The notes beneath the pieces were generated by a model. That model saw only the letters and a list, made by a program, of their open reading frames with translations, searched no databases and had not been told where the DNA came from. Below are positions 1 to 9,425 of a DNA stretch of 64,000 nt, one piece after another. The translations under genes were made by a program, and so were the position numbers. The first letter of the stretch is position 1. Every line of letters starts with the position of its first letter. Origin of the DNA: Rotaria sp. Silwood1 (lineage: Eukaryota > Rotifera > Eurotatoria > Philodinida > Philodinidae); contig CAJNOP010000494.1 in the NCBI GenBank assembly GCA_905250075.1, forward strand, positions 91,211 through 155,210. Direction: 5' to 3'.

Positions 1-684
1 AGAAAAACAAGAACCTGGAAAGAATAGGGCAAGATCGTCGATTAGTGAACTAAGAGAGGAAACAGTAAATATGGTTCATGCTGAATGAATGTTCAATATG
101 TTATGAGCATTATTGTTCTTCGTTTTTATTCGGCGTCATGTAATGGATTTGGTTCAGTTTCTGATGTCGATTCTAGAACATATAAGAGAAGTAGATATTA
201 TAATAGTCGTAAGTACAGTAGAGAACATATGAATCTATTCGTAACGACAATTCTTACTTTCCTGTTGTTTTAATGTAAGATATTTGAGAGGTGGTCGTTT
301 ACGTGTTAATTCTCGTTCAGAATTCGGATGATTTCGATACCCAACAATGAGTCTAACAGCATCTAAACCATAACCTTCAAAAGCTTCACGAAAAATCTCA
401 TGCATATCTTTTTTCATAGTTGAAAATCGCTTTTCATGTGTATAGTGCATAATCATTGCGTCGTGAAAAATATTGTTTTTCGATTTTTTTGTGTCAGTTG
501 TTCTTGTTTGAACAGGTTGTTCGAGATGAGATTCTTCATTGTTTTCCTTGAAATGTGCGATACGTGCTTCGACTTGAGAAGATCAGGCAGTTGGTTGATT
601 CATATATTCTTGGCGTAATTGAAAAAAGTTTTCTTCGTTGTCAACTGTTGGTAGAATTGAATTTGATGATATGTAATTACCGAA
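1..684. other. Left edge, no confident gene
   Basis: No supported gene. A 73-codon minus-strand reading frame at 235-456 has mixed, protein-like composition (HEIFREAFEGYG, then GYRNHPNSERELTRKRPP) and could be an exon or remnant, but no family is recognised and no clear splice partners are seen. Confidence 0.3.
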
Positions 685-825
685 GATGGTGGGTGTGGGT
701 GTGGGTGCGGGTGTGAGGGTGTGGGGTAGATGTGCCGGTGTGGATGTGGGGGTAGGTGTGGGGTGTGGTGTGTGGGTGTGAGTGATAGAAAAAGACCAAA
801 ACTACACCAACACCCACACACCCAC
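685..825. repeat. Telomere-like TGTGGG satellite, G-rich then C-rich
   Basis: Positions 685-780 are degenerate tandem copies of TGTGGG on the plus strand. After a 22-bp spacer, 803-825 carries the complementary CACCCACA type repeat. TGTGGG is the telomeric unit reported for the bdelloid Adineta vaga (established knowledge). The order G-rich then C-rich on one strand is that expected of two joined chromosome ends rather than of a normal terminus. Two further loci of the same design lie near 31.3 and 33.2 kb. Confidence 0.75.
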
Positions 826-1820
826 TCTGTTTGAAAATGTTTTGAATGAATGATGGCCAAACAAATTTTGTTCTATTTTATGCGTTTCTTATTCAAACGC
901 GTACTATTTCTTTTATAAGCCTTCGGTGACGTTTGGACTGAACTGGATTCTACCGAAGAAAATTCTTATAGGGATAACAGGAAAAGCTTTTGATTGAAAA
1001 TCAATGATAAATTCAAATTTTTTTCTCATCCACCGTCTGACGGAAAGCCTATCTTGCAGCTGCTCTATTGAATGACGTAAATGAATAACAAAATAATTGA
1101 AAGAAATTGATGAAACAGAAGGATCTACCAAAGTCTGTCAGAGTTTCGGTGTGGACTCCGAAAGAACTCTAATGGACCCTGCAGACCCTAGTGTTTAATT
1201 AATTTCTTTATTTACTTTGTAATTAAGGTTTTTTCAAATTACTTTTTAATTCATTTACATCATGGACTCGATGGGCTTATGATGAGTTTGAATTCGACAA
1301 TACTAATCAACCTGAAGAAGATCAGTGAGTAGGAATTTCAATGTTTCTTCCGCTTCCTATTTGTTTTTTTCTGTTAGTAGGCATCAGTTATCCTTCAATG
1401 TACGATACATGATTTTGTTTGTTGACAACAAGTCTCTCTTTCATGCATTAACAAAAACAAACGAAAAAAAATCCTTTCAAAAACAAAAACATTCAAAACT
1501 GAAATCAAATCTTATGGTCTGAAAAAAGCATATCGCTAGCGAAGAGAAGAGAAAACATGTTTTCCAGTATGCATACATGTTCGCCATGCGAAAAGTACTG
1601 AATGAACAGTAAAATACTTCTCTAAATGAGGTTGTGTCAAGCGAGCAAACCCGTCCACAACCATACCTTCACACACATCTGAATACTGATTTATACATTT
1701 CATCGTTAATATCCATAGCAGATTCTTTTCAGCGATTTATTGAAAAATTCTTCACATCGATGAATACAAAAAGCAAACTATGGTATAGAAAAAGAAGTTG
1801 AAATCATTATTTATTCATGG
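826..1820. other. Spacer with a possible orphan exon
   Basis: Mostly AT-rich. One short stretch at about 1263-1323 reads as coding (TRWAYDEFEF, then NTNQPEED) and runs into a GTGAGT donor at about 1324, but no partner exon is found. Nothing else is supported. Confidence 0.3.
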
Positions 1821-4343
1821 TTACATTGTGTGTTGTAACATTTTACGTCCCCATTCAATGATTGTTTGAACATCAGGTGTTGTTTGAATCGTAGTACCAA
1901 GGTCTAAGCCGTATGATTGCCATTGTGCTAAGCTGAGTCGGACACTAATACCATTGACTTTGCATGTGAAAGCGACTTGTGTGCCAAATGGTATGTAAAT
2001 AGTGTTATTTGCCAAATCTGGTACAAAGAGTCTGGTTGTATCACAGTTTTCAATATTGTATGGCACAGAACTTTGATAGAGTGTGCAGATGTTCTGAATC
2101 CAAGTTTCATTCCAGCCACTAGATCCAGGTTGAGGATTGTAATCATTGAGGCAATTGTTACTACCGAATCCGCCTCCACTTAAATCTGAATACACATAAA
2201 TCTCATGATGATCTGTCTTTGAATGACCTAAATAGTTTTTCTTGCCACCATAAACAAGAAAATTATAGCTGTCTTCATAGAAACAGCTTCCATCGTCATG
2301 ATCGATCGGCCATACAGAACGATAGTTGTTGAATAGAACATTATGATGAATATAACTTGTGTGTTGCCATAGTGAAGGTAAGCCTGACTCCACTGCATCA
2401 GTTAAAAATGGCTGTCGATCCCATGAATTTATTGGTCCATGGTCACTAGTTTCTCGAACAGTATTAAAGATGACGTTGTAGCTGATAGTATGATTACCAT
2501 AGAAACCATCATTTATATTAATACCAGCTCGTGGCATATTGAACATTAGATTGCCAATGACCGATACGCTTCGACTCACGGAAATAAGTAATGGTGCTGA
2601 TTGTTTGACATAAATACCAATTTCATGGATAAGATTTGATTGTATGAGTGTATTAGTCGGCTGACTCGCCACACTAAAACCATCGATTCCATTGGTACTA
2701 CCAACAAGAATGATAGCTGAATCAGCTAACCATACGAATTCATTGGACATGATCGAGGTACCGTCATTATAATCAATCAAAGCTAGACCATTACTACCTA
2801 GTTGCGTAAATAAATTATGTGCGATGGTAATATTTCTTGTATTTATTAAATAAATAGTGCCACCTCGATGAACAGCCCAATCTCCGCCACTTGGTACCAT
2901 ATAATCTCTCATATAAGTATTACTTGTTTGTGTGAATATCAAACCTTGTATTAATATATTGTTAGCAGAATTTCCGATGTCACTGCCACTCACTGAAATC
3001 AGACAAGGAATTTGACTAGCAACGAAAACATTAGGCATTGTATCGTTTGGCATAAAATAGAGAGTGCGAGTGTTTTTATCCAAGAACCATTCATTTGGCG
3101 AGTCGAGCTCTTCAAAAATGTTTGAAACATAAAATGGACCACCGTTGCCTGCACCACGTGCTTCTTGAAAACCTCCGCGACTAAACATGATTGTATTTTC
3201 TGTAGTATTACTTGATGCTATTTCAAATATCCAACCACCCCAAAAGCCACCATGAAAAGTATGCACGAAACCAGTCGTCGGATTACTCCAGTTACTTAAA
3301 TGAGGTAGTGCATCTTTTTTTACTGTGAGACCACGAGGAACAGCATAATTGTCTCCAGCAGGTGGTGACGCTGTACTCCAAAAGTTGCGGGGTGGATTGA
3401 AAACAGATGCACCGCCAGCTAGACCAATTTGATAATAAGGAAATACTGTACCAGCACGAAAAGGTGATTGTACATGTATGTCAATGCTAGGACTATGAAC
3501 TGGTGGCACCCAACTTTGTGCATCATAAGAGTATCCCGGATCTTTTGCATACAAGCCCTGAGTAGAAGGATCACCATTGGGATATTTGGCGACGATAGCT
3601 CTTCTGTCATCGATGTATAATTCATTAAATAGATCAAGGTTGACAGAGGGTGGCACTTGAGCTTTCATAATTGTACCACCAACTGATGTTTTCGCATGAA
3701 CGGACCATTGCAATTTTAGTAATGTTCCACCACTCAATACGACGCGTTCATTTTGATAGTTTTCAATCACGAGATTACTATCATTACTTGTTAGTGCAAT
3801 CGCACCAATTTGACTACTTGTTGTAGTACTATTGGTACCCAAATAATAAGTTCCCCCACGTATGATGATGCATAATGTATTGTCACTACCATGCACAGCA
3901 CGTAGACTACGTGTAAGAGATAAAGCTGCTTGGATCGTTTTCAATGGTCTTTCAAATGTCCCATCGAACAAATCATTACCTTTCAAATCATGCACAAATA
4001 CGGTGTGATGACAAGCCCCCTTTTTCATCTCTGGTATCGTCTTGAACGGTTTAGCATCACTCGATGGTTGATAAACAGTATTGGACGTGCTGTTGCATTG
4101 GTTCATTTGGAAGGCACTTTGGCTTAATATCGTCCAATTAGTCTTCAGAGCCGTAGGTGCAATATATGCAGCCATTTCAATAGCAAAGGCTCGAAGTGCG
4201 CAGTCAATATCAAGTGGAACATTTAGATTACTAACAGTACTATACCGAGGGTGCTGTGATTCGATAAAATTTTTTGATACATGACCACTATGTGAAATAT
4301 TCGCAAGAGCGACCACTATTAACGCTATAAAAGATAGGTACAT
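1821..4343 (-). CDS. Secreted right-handed beta-helix (pectin-lyase-fold) protein, intronless
   Basis: One uninterrupted 840-codon frame. Residues 1-19 form a signal peptide (MYLSFIALIVVALANISHSG), so the product is probably secreted. From about residue 125 a motif of the form DGTFERPLKTIQAAL matches the entry strand of parallel beta-helix proteins, followed by repeated short strands with Asn and Gly turns (NNILIQGLIF, RNITIAHNLF, NTLIQSNLIH, SVIGNLMF, HTISYNVIF) at about 22-residue spacing over residues 460-700. This is the pectin-lyase-like fold of polysaccharide lyases, epimerases and glycosidases. Many N-glycosylation sites are present. A catalytic class cannot be assigned. The lack of introns over 2.5 kb and a visibly higher GC than the flanks contrast with most other genes here and suggest acquisition by horizontal transfer (inference). 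The start is the ATG that opens the signal peptide. Confidence 0.85.
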   Translation of the reverse strand: MYLSFIALIVVALANISHSGHVSKNFIESQHPRYSTVSNLNVPLDIDCALRAFAIEMAAYIAPTALKTNWTILSQSAFQMNQCNSTSNTVYQPSSDAKPFKTIPEMKKGACHHTVFVHDLKGNDLFDGTFERPLKTIQAALSLTRSLRAVHGSDNTLCIIIRGGTYYLGTNSTTTSSQIGAIALTSNDSNLVIENYQNERVVLSGGTLLKLQWSVHAKTSVGGTIMKAQVPPSVNLDLFNELYIDDRRAIVAKYPNGDPSTQGLYAKDPGYSYDAQSWVPPVHSPSIDIHVQSPFRAGTVFPYYQIGLAGGASVFNPPRNFWSTASPPAGDNYAVPRGLTVKKDALPHLSNWSNPTTGFVHTFHGGFWGGWIFEIASSNTTENTIMFSRGGFQEARGAGNGGPFYVSNIFEELDSPNEWFLDKNTRTLYFMPNDTMPNVFVASQIPCLISVSGSDIGNSANNILIQGLIFTQTSNTYMRDYMVPSGGDWAVHRGGTIYLINTRNITIAHNLFTQLGSNGLALIDYNDGTSIMSNEFVWLADSAIILVGSTNGIDGFSVASQPTNTLIQSNLIHEIGIYVKQSAPLLISVSRSVSVIGNLMFNMPRAGININDGFYGNHTISYNVIFNTVRETSDHGPINSWDRQPFLTDAVESGLPSLWQHTSYIHHNVLFNNYRSVWPIDHDDGSCFYEDSYNFLVYGGKKNYLGHSKTDHHEIYVYSDLSGGGFGSNNCLNDYNPQPGSSGWNETWIQNICTLYQSSVPYNIENCDTTRLFVPDLANNTIYIPFGTQVAFTCKVNGISVRLSLAQWQSYGLDLGTTIQTTPDVQTIIEWGRKMLQHTM

Positions 4344-5367
4344 CTTGACTCGTGTGCTTCTGTTGGTGTATTAAAAAAAATGTCGATCTATATACATATT
4401 CTTTTTTTTTATAGACTAGCTTCAACTAGGAGTGTGTATGTAAGATAACACATTTCATGGTGAGATAGGTATAGATAAGATGAAATTCATTATTGTGGCT
4501 GTTCTCTGATAGATAAAGATAAGATTGCATACCCACTGAATTGAAATGACTGTAACTTCTTTTTTAAACACCATATTTCTAATTTTACTTATTGCATTGT
4601 CTTTTTATTCCACTTATCAGTGTACATCATCCTTTTGGTAAAAATTGAGAGTCTATGGACTTCCTTGACTAAGTAATCCTTACAATATATTTTCTTAATA
4701 CAGAAATCTTTTGCAAATTCATCAGTGCAAAATAAACTCTTTCATACATATATTTATCTTCACCTATTAGTTTCACATTTAATTAATCGAAATAAAAACC
4801 AACATATAAATAAATAAAAATAAAGTATTGGTATACTATTTATAACATTCCTTCCATTTCGAACGACAGTATTATTGTGGTTCTTTTCTTCACTTCCACT
4901 ATCACTGCTGTCAATTACTGCAAATGATTTCTCTCCTTTTAAAATCATGGCTTTCTATTCTTTTAGATATTCTTGAGAGAGTAATTGTTTGTATCATTTT
5001 ATGACTGCTGCTGATGGATAGTAAAAAAGTCTATTAAATTGAAATATTACTAATAATGTACAAATACTAGCAAGAAATCTACCATCATTACCAGTGAAAG
5101 GAACTCTTGGTGTTGATTTATGACAAGAACAATAGCGATCAATTATTATACATTCGATAACGAGCTTTGTTTCGAAGTAATTTACGTAATGTTACACTTC
5201 TATTTAATTCATCTTATCTCGTCTAACTTTTTATCTATTATTTTCATTTATAGAAAAAGACTATTAAACAAATACAATCAATGATAAATACAGCTACATA
5301 TATCTTCCTATATTCTTTTGTAACAGTACCACATTGTGTTGAACGAACCCATGTCGTACATTTATTT
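4344..5367. other. AT-rich spacer upstream of the beta-helix gene
   Basis: This should hold the minus-strand promoter of the beta-helix gene. No defined element is seen; a 62-codon frame at 4760-4948 has no recognisable features and is not called. Confidence 0.4.
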
Positions 5368-5527
5368 GAACTACCGCCGGTATACCGCGATACTTGAAGA
5401 AATTGCCGGTACACCGGCGGTATACCGACGGTTTTGTTCAGTACCGCCGTATACCGGCGGTTTTATTAAGTACCGCGGTGTAACGGCGGTTTTCTTATGT
5501 GCCGCGGTATACCGGTGGTCAAAACGC
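5368..5527. repeat. GC-rich palindrome cluster, left copy
   Basis: Several degenerate copies of a palindrome of the form TACCGCCGGTATACCGGCGG, spaced 25-35 bp and separated by T-rich bases. It stands out sharply from the AT-rich surroundings. A second cluster of the same motif lies at 6240-6405, so the two bracket the segment between them. Confidence 0.8.
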
Positions 5528-5585
5528 TACCAAAATATACATATATTTATCTATATAGATGACTATTTTTGTTTCTTTAATTTAG

Positions 5586-5851
5586 ATAATTCTCAACATA
5601 ACAATGAAGAGTAAGTATTTATTACAGAAATTATAATATTTTTCTTTTATTTAGAGTAATCTCGACTCCAAGAGGTAAAGTAAGCATTTATGTAAATTAT
5701 TTGTTTCTTTCATTTAGATCGATTTTAAGATCACAATGAAAAGTGAGTACTCATTTATAAAATAATTTTTTTCGTTGATTTAGAGCAATATTAACAACAA
5801 AAAGAAAAGTAAGTATTTTTTTATGCAAATTGTTTTTTTTCTTATATTTAG
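5586..5851 (+). repeat. Tandem array of 25-nt exon-like blocks between splice-signal-bounded spacers
   Basis: Four blocks of exactly 25 nt (5586-5610, 5655-5679, 5718-5742, 5784-5808) are each preceded by TTTAG and followed by GTAAGT, GTAAGC, GTGAGT and GTAAGT. The spacers are 44, 38, 41 and 43 nt and T-rich before the AG, like the short introns of neighbouring genes. The blocks share a loose consensus (ATC-AT---AA-A-CA-AATGAAAA). After the last spacer an open stretch runs from 5852 to a TAG at 5965-5967. Because 25 is not a multiple of three, joining all blocks does not give one open frame, so coding is not shown. It may be a tandemly duplicated intron-exon unit, an introner-like repeat, or a minisatellite that resembles splice sites. 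Confidence 0.7.
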
Positions 5852-5930
5852 ATCAATCCGAAAATGATCGACTTGACAAAACGACGAAACAAAGACGAAG
5901 CAACAATTGCTAATCATATCTACGATTCGA

Positions 5931-6214
5931 AGTCTTACAAATCTAAGAATAAATGTAAATTGTCATAGGTTGCAAGTTGGTTTAGGGAATCTATTTAATA
6001 AAAAATCCTCTTATTTTTTTTTATATATCGAAAGTTGTTTTTGAGTGAAATGTAACCGTTATTTAAATTCTTCTCGGAAACAGCTAAATTTCACTCAAAA
6101 AAAAAAAACTTTCGATATCTAAATAAAAAAATAAGAGGATTTTTTATTAAATAGATTCCCTAAACCAATTTGCAGCCTATGATAATTTACATTTATTCTT
6201 AGATTCGTAAGACT
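5931..6214. repeat. Long inverted repeat (about 121-127 bp arms)
   Basis: Left arm 5931-6051 and right arm 6088-6214 are near-complementary with a 36-bp loop. Both contain the same landmarks in opposite order, such as TTTAGGGAATCTATTTAATA against its complement. Differences are mainly single bases and T-run lengths. The transcript would fold into a long hairpin. It lies between the two GC palindrome clusters and just after the exon-like array, so all may belong to one element. Confidence 0.85.
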
Positions 6215-6239
6215 GCGGATCAGTAGATTCGTACCCTGA

Positions 6240-6405
6240 TCGTGCCGGTATACCGCCAATTATTTCGTTACTACCGGTAAATACCGGCGGTTCACCCCCG
6301 GTATACCGCCGGTTTTTTGCAACTACCAGCAAAACCGCCGGTTAACCGTCGGTAGAGCGCACATTATACTGAACGGTCTACTGGCGGTATACCGCCGGTT
6401 TTTTC
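6240..6405. repeat. GC-rich palindrome cluster, right copy
   Basis: Second group of the GGTATACCGCCGG palindromes, again alternating with T-rich spacers. With the left cluster it frames a segment of about 0.7 kb that holds the exon-like array and the long inverted repeat. Confidence 0.8.
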
Positions 6406-6622
6406 CCGGTTCGAATCACATGGGAAGTGAAAAGAAGAATGCTATACGTACAATACCAAATATCATATGAAGCAGACTAGTTGAAGCATATAAAAAGGGT
6501 AAACTTCCATAAAGATATGAAAAATGACAACAGAACATCTTTAACGAAAATTTCTTTGAAATCGAATAATTTTTTCTTTCTTTTATTCATTATCACTTCA
6601 AAAGAGTTGAATATCGTTATAG

Positions 6623-7610
6623 CAGGCCTCGCAGCGTGTGTACTTTCCTGATTTTTTCCTGATTTTTTAAGTGTCCTGATTTTCCTGCTTTTGACTGAAA
6701 AACCTGCTTTTGTCCTGATTTTTCACGATTTATCTCTGTAGGACCACATATACGTCATTTTGATGTTTTATTTTGTTATACTCAACGTTTCTTAAAAATT
6801 TTATGAAAATATTTGTTGAATATTTTCTATAAAAAGAAAGATGGTACTCAAATTTTTATTCTGTCCATTTTTTTCTTGTATAATCACTTTAAGAATCGAT
6901 TATTTCGAATTAATTGGTTCTTGAAAGCAGCTATTTTATCATTAGTAATTATCACCAGTACTTCGGCGGTATTTATATCATACAGTTCACGACCGTGGGT
7001 AGCTGCATTAAATCTTGTATTCCCTCATGTTAACATTTTAGTCGATTTATTAAAGTTTTCTTGTAAACGCTTTTATTTGTTTATCTATAACATGGTGGTT
7101 TTATATGTGCGAAGAGCAGGGATATGAACAAGAGGAAAAGTAGCAGAAAGGAGAAGGAAGCGTGATGCAGGGAAATGGTTTCAGTGCCGAAAAGATGGTT
7201 ATAGAACCTTAAACACTGCAAAAATGCGGATTTTTCTTATTTCTTTTTACGGCTATTTTTCTAATAAAAAGGCGATTTCTACTAGAAACAAATAAGACTC
7301 CAATAGTGAAGGATGCCCCCTTCTGTAGGCCACGTATCTGATAAAAAGAAAACGTATACACAATGCATAATTAGAGATAGCGAACGAAAAGGAAAAAGGC
7401 AGAACTCGAAGCACGTATTCGGCGAAAATATAATATAGTAATTCCAATGAACTGTCATTGATCGACATACTTTTGTGCAGCTTCCATCCTGAACAATAGC
7501 ACTATGATAAGACTTAAAATGTCCTGATTTTAATCGAAATTCCTGATTTTTTTCTAAAATGTGCCCTGCCTATTTTCCTGATTTTCAGACATAGGCCGCT
7601 GCGACCCCTG
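6623..7610. mobile_element. Non-autonomous hAT-like element with terminal inverted repeats and 6-bp duplication
   Basis: The left end reads CAGGCCTCGCAGCG and the complement of the right end CAGGGGTCGCAGCG, so the termini are imperfect inverted repeats beginning with CAGG as in hAT elements. TTATAG flanks the element directly on both sides (6617-6622 and 7611-7616), consistent with a target-site duplication; hAT elements usually make 8 bp, so 2 bp may have diverged. Repeats of TCCTGATTTT lie just inside both ends, like the subterminal transposase sites of hAT elements. The 988-bp interior has only short frames without transposase features, so it would depend on an enzyme supplied elsewhere. 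Confidence 0.75.
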
Positions 7611-7616
7611 TTATAG

Positions 7617-8978
7617 TAACCAACTTATTCAAGAATTAATATGTCGTTGATGAAATTTCATGCATCCAGAGATAAATAATAACAACAGAAACAAAATTTT
7701 AATAAACATTAAATAAACTGACATGAACAAAAAAAATTCAATTAAATATCATACTAAGATTATAGATCTTCAATTGATTACAATTAAAACAATTAGAGAA
7801 AAAAAGGAGAAGGTCACAAAAAAATTGTATTTATCTAATATCATCGACGGATTTTCAAGCAATGATGATTAGTATCATAAAATGCACTCCGTTTAATGAT
7901 TCGCTCAAATAGAGTCGTCACCGAAATATTGTTAACTTTACAGTTGCTATTGTCAAAGTTGTAGACAAGGTGTCATGAGAGAAAAAATAAAACAGGATCA
8001 ATTTTATACCTTATGAACTTATACCAATAAGTCAAATATGGATTGATCATTATGAAAAATTCAATTTTAATAATTAAAAAACTAATGCGAAAGAGATCAC
8101 ATTTTATCGACTTTTTTTTGAGAATACATTATAATCTTAAACCTAATTTGTTCGGCTTTCACCAAGTTTCATCATTTGTTTGTTGACTATATTTTTTTTT
8201 GGTAAAACACATGACATGTCATTTCGACAGATATAATTTGTACAAATAATGATCTCGACAATATTTTATCATTTTTAAACAGCAACAGTTCGTAGTTCTT
8301 ACCTTTAATATAATGAACAAAAAATATATTCTATTAAAATAATCTATCAATATCATATACCTATGAGATAAATGTAAATATTTTAAGAAATTTGAGTATC
8401 CCTTCGTCGAGTAGTCTTATGCTCCTAACATGTTTTCTCATTGACTATTTTACATAAATTGATCTTGATTTTCGATATCAACTTGTTTTATTTAATTATG
8501 TGTATTTAAATATTTCGACAAGAAAAATCGAACTTCTTAATGATTATTTAAAATTTTTCAATGATAGTAATTAAGTATTTCATCTATTTTTAAATGAGCA
8601 AAGATCGAAATATGTTTTGTTTTTTTGTTGAATTGTCATCAATGATTTAGAAAAAAAAACAAGATGAGTTTTTATATTGCCGTCAAACTTCGATATTTAC
8701 GTTGAAACATAGATAAATAGATTTTTTCGATAAATTTCATAGTAATATTAAATGTTGACAGTAGTTTTCGTCGAAGTAAAATGTGTTTGTTGATTTATAA
8801 AATAAATAAAATGAGGTGAGAACGGAAGAGATTCGTAAATTTGTCTTATTCATATTTGAGACAGAAAGAAAAAGAAAACGTGACTGAAGGAGACTGTTGA
8901 AAGGTGGTATTTTATACATTAGTCGATTTTTTATTGCTATGCAAAAAAAATTCCATTTATTGACAAATTAAAAAAAAA
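7617..8978. other. AT-rich spacer
   Basis: No gene or repeat is recognised. Low-complexity A and T runs dominate. Confidence 0.4.
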
Positions 8979-9425
8979 ATGATTAAATATCTATTATTAT
9001 TAATATATATATCATGTATGTTGTTTATTTAAATATTTAAACAAAAAAATATTCTTGTTGATATAGTATATCCATCATTAGTATATGGAAGAATTTGTAT
9101 AATATGTTCAAGTGAATCAAATCCAGCTTGTGCTGATCCATTTGATTCGTCGAATGCATCATTTATACAAATATCTGGTTATAATTATTGTCAAGTAAGT
9201 CATCATTATATTAGTAGGAATTTATAAATTTAAAATAAATAGAAAAATGTTTTTTCAAATGGTCTTATAACTCGATTTGGTGGTTCAACTTGTTCAACAT
9301 CAGATATTCGTGGTATAACAACTGTTTATTGTTGTTCAAATTTAGACAATTGTAATTATGCCGAAAAACTCAGATCATCTTTCTTTATTAACATATCATT
9401 TATCATTAGTCTTTCCTTTTTTTAA
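8979..9425 (+). CDS. Small GPI-anchored Ly6/quiver-like three-finger protein (three exons)
   Basis: Exons 8979-9015, 9067-9194 and 9243-9425 join in phase across two introns of 51 and 48 bp (GTATGT..ATAG, GTAAGT..ATAG), giving 115 residues. Residues 1-20 are a signal peptide (MIKYLLLLIYIS, then a stretch ending VYG). The mature part opens RICIICSSESNPACADPFD, matching the C-x2-C and ACxDPF pattern of the quiver/sleepless branch of Ly6/uPAR proteins, and ends the domain with CCSNLDNCN, the CC-x4-D-x-CN signature of the fold. The last 17 or so residues are hydrophobic (FFINISFIISLSFF), as in a GPI-attachment signal. In insects quiver/sleepless proteins modulate potassium channels and nicotinic receptors at the cell surface; a similar neuronal role here is inference. 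The exons are too short to be found by long-ORF scanning. Confidence 0.85.

Noticed and set aside
600..860. 86-codon minus-strand frame rich in His and Pro
   Set aside because: It is the translation of the TGTGGG-type satellite, with no domain or start context.
5336..5614. 92-codon plus-strand frame
   Set aside because: It runs through the GC palindrome cluster and the first exon-like block; composition follows the repeat.
6400..6425. GGTTCGAATC resembling a tRNA B box
   Set aside because: No A box at the right distance and no cloverleaf could be folded around it; it borders a GC palindrome cluster.
6813..7468. Frames of 104 and 71 codons on opposite strands
   Set aside because: They lie inside the hAT-like element and show no transposase motifs.
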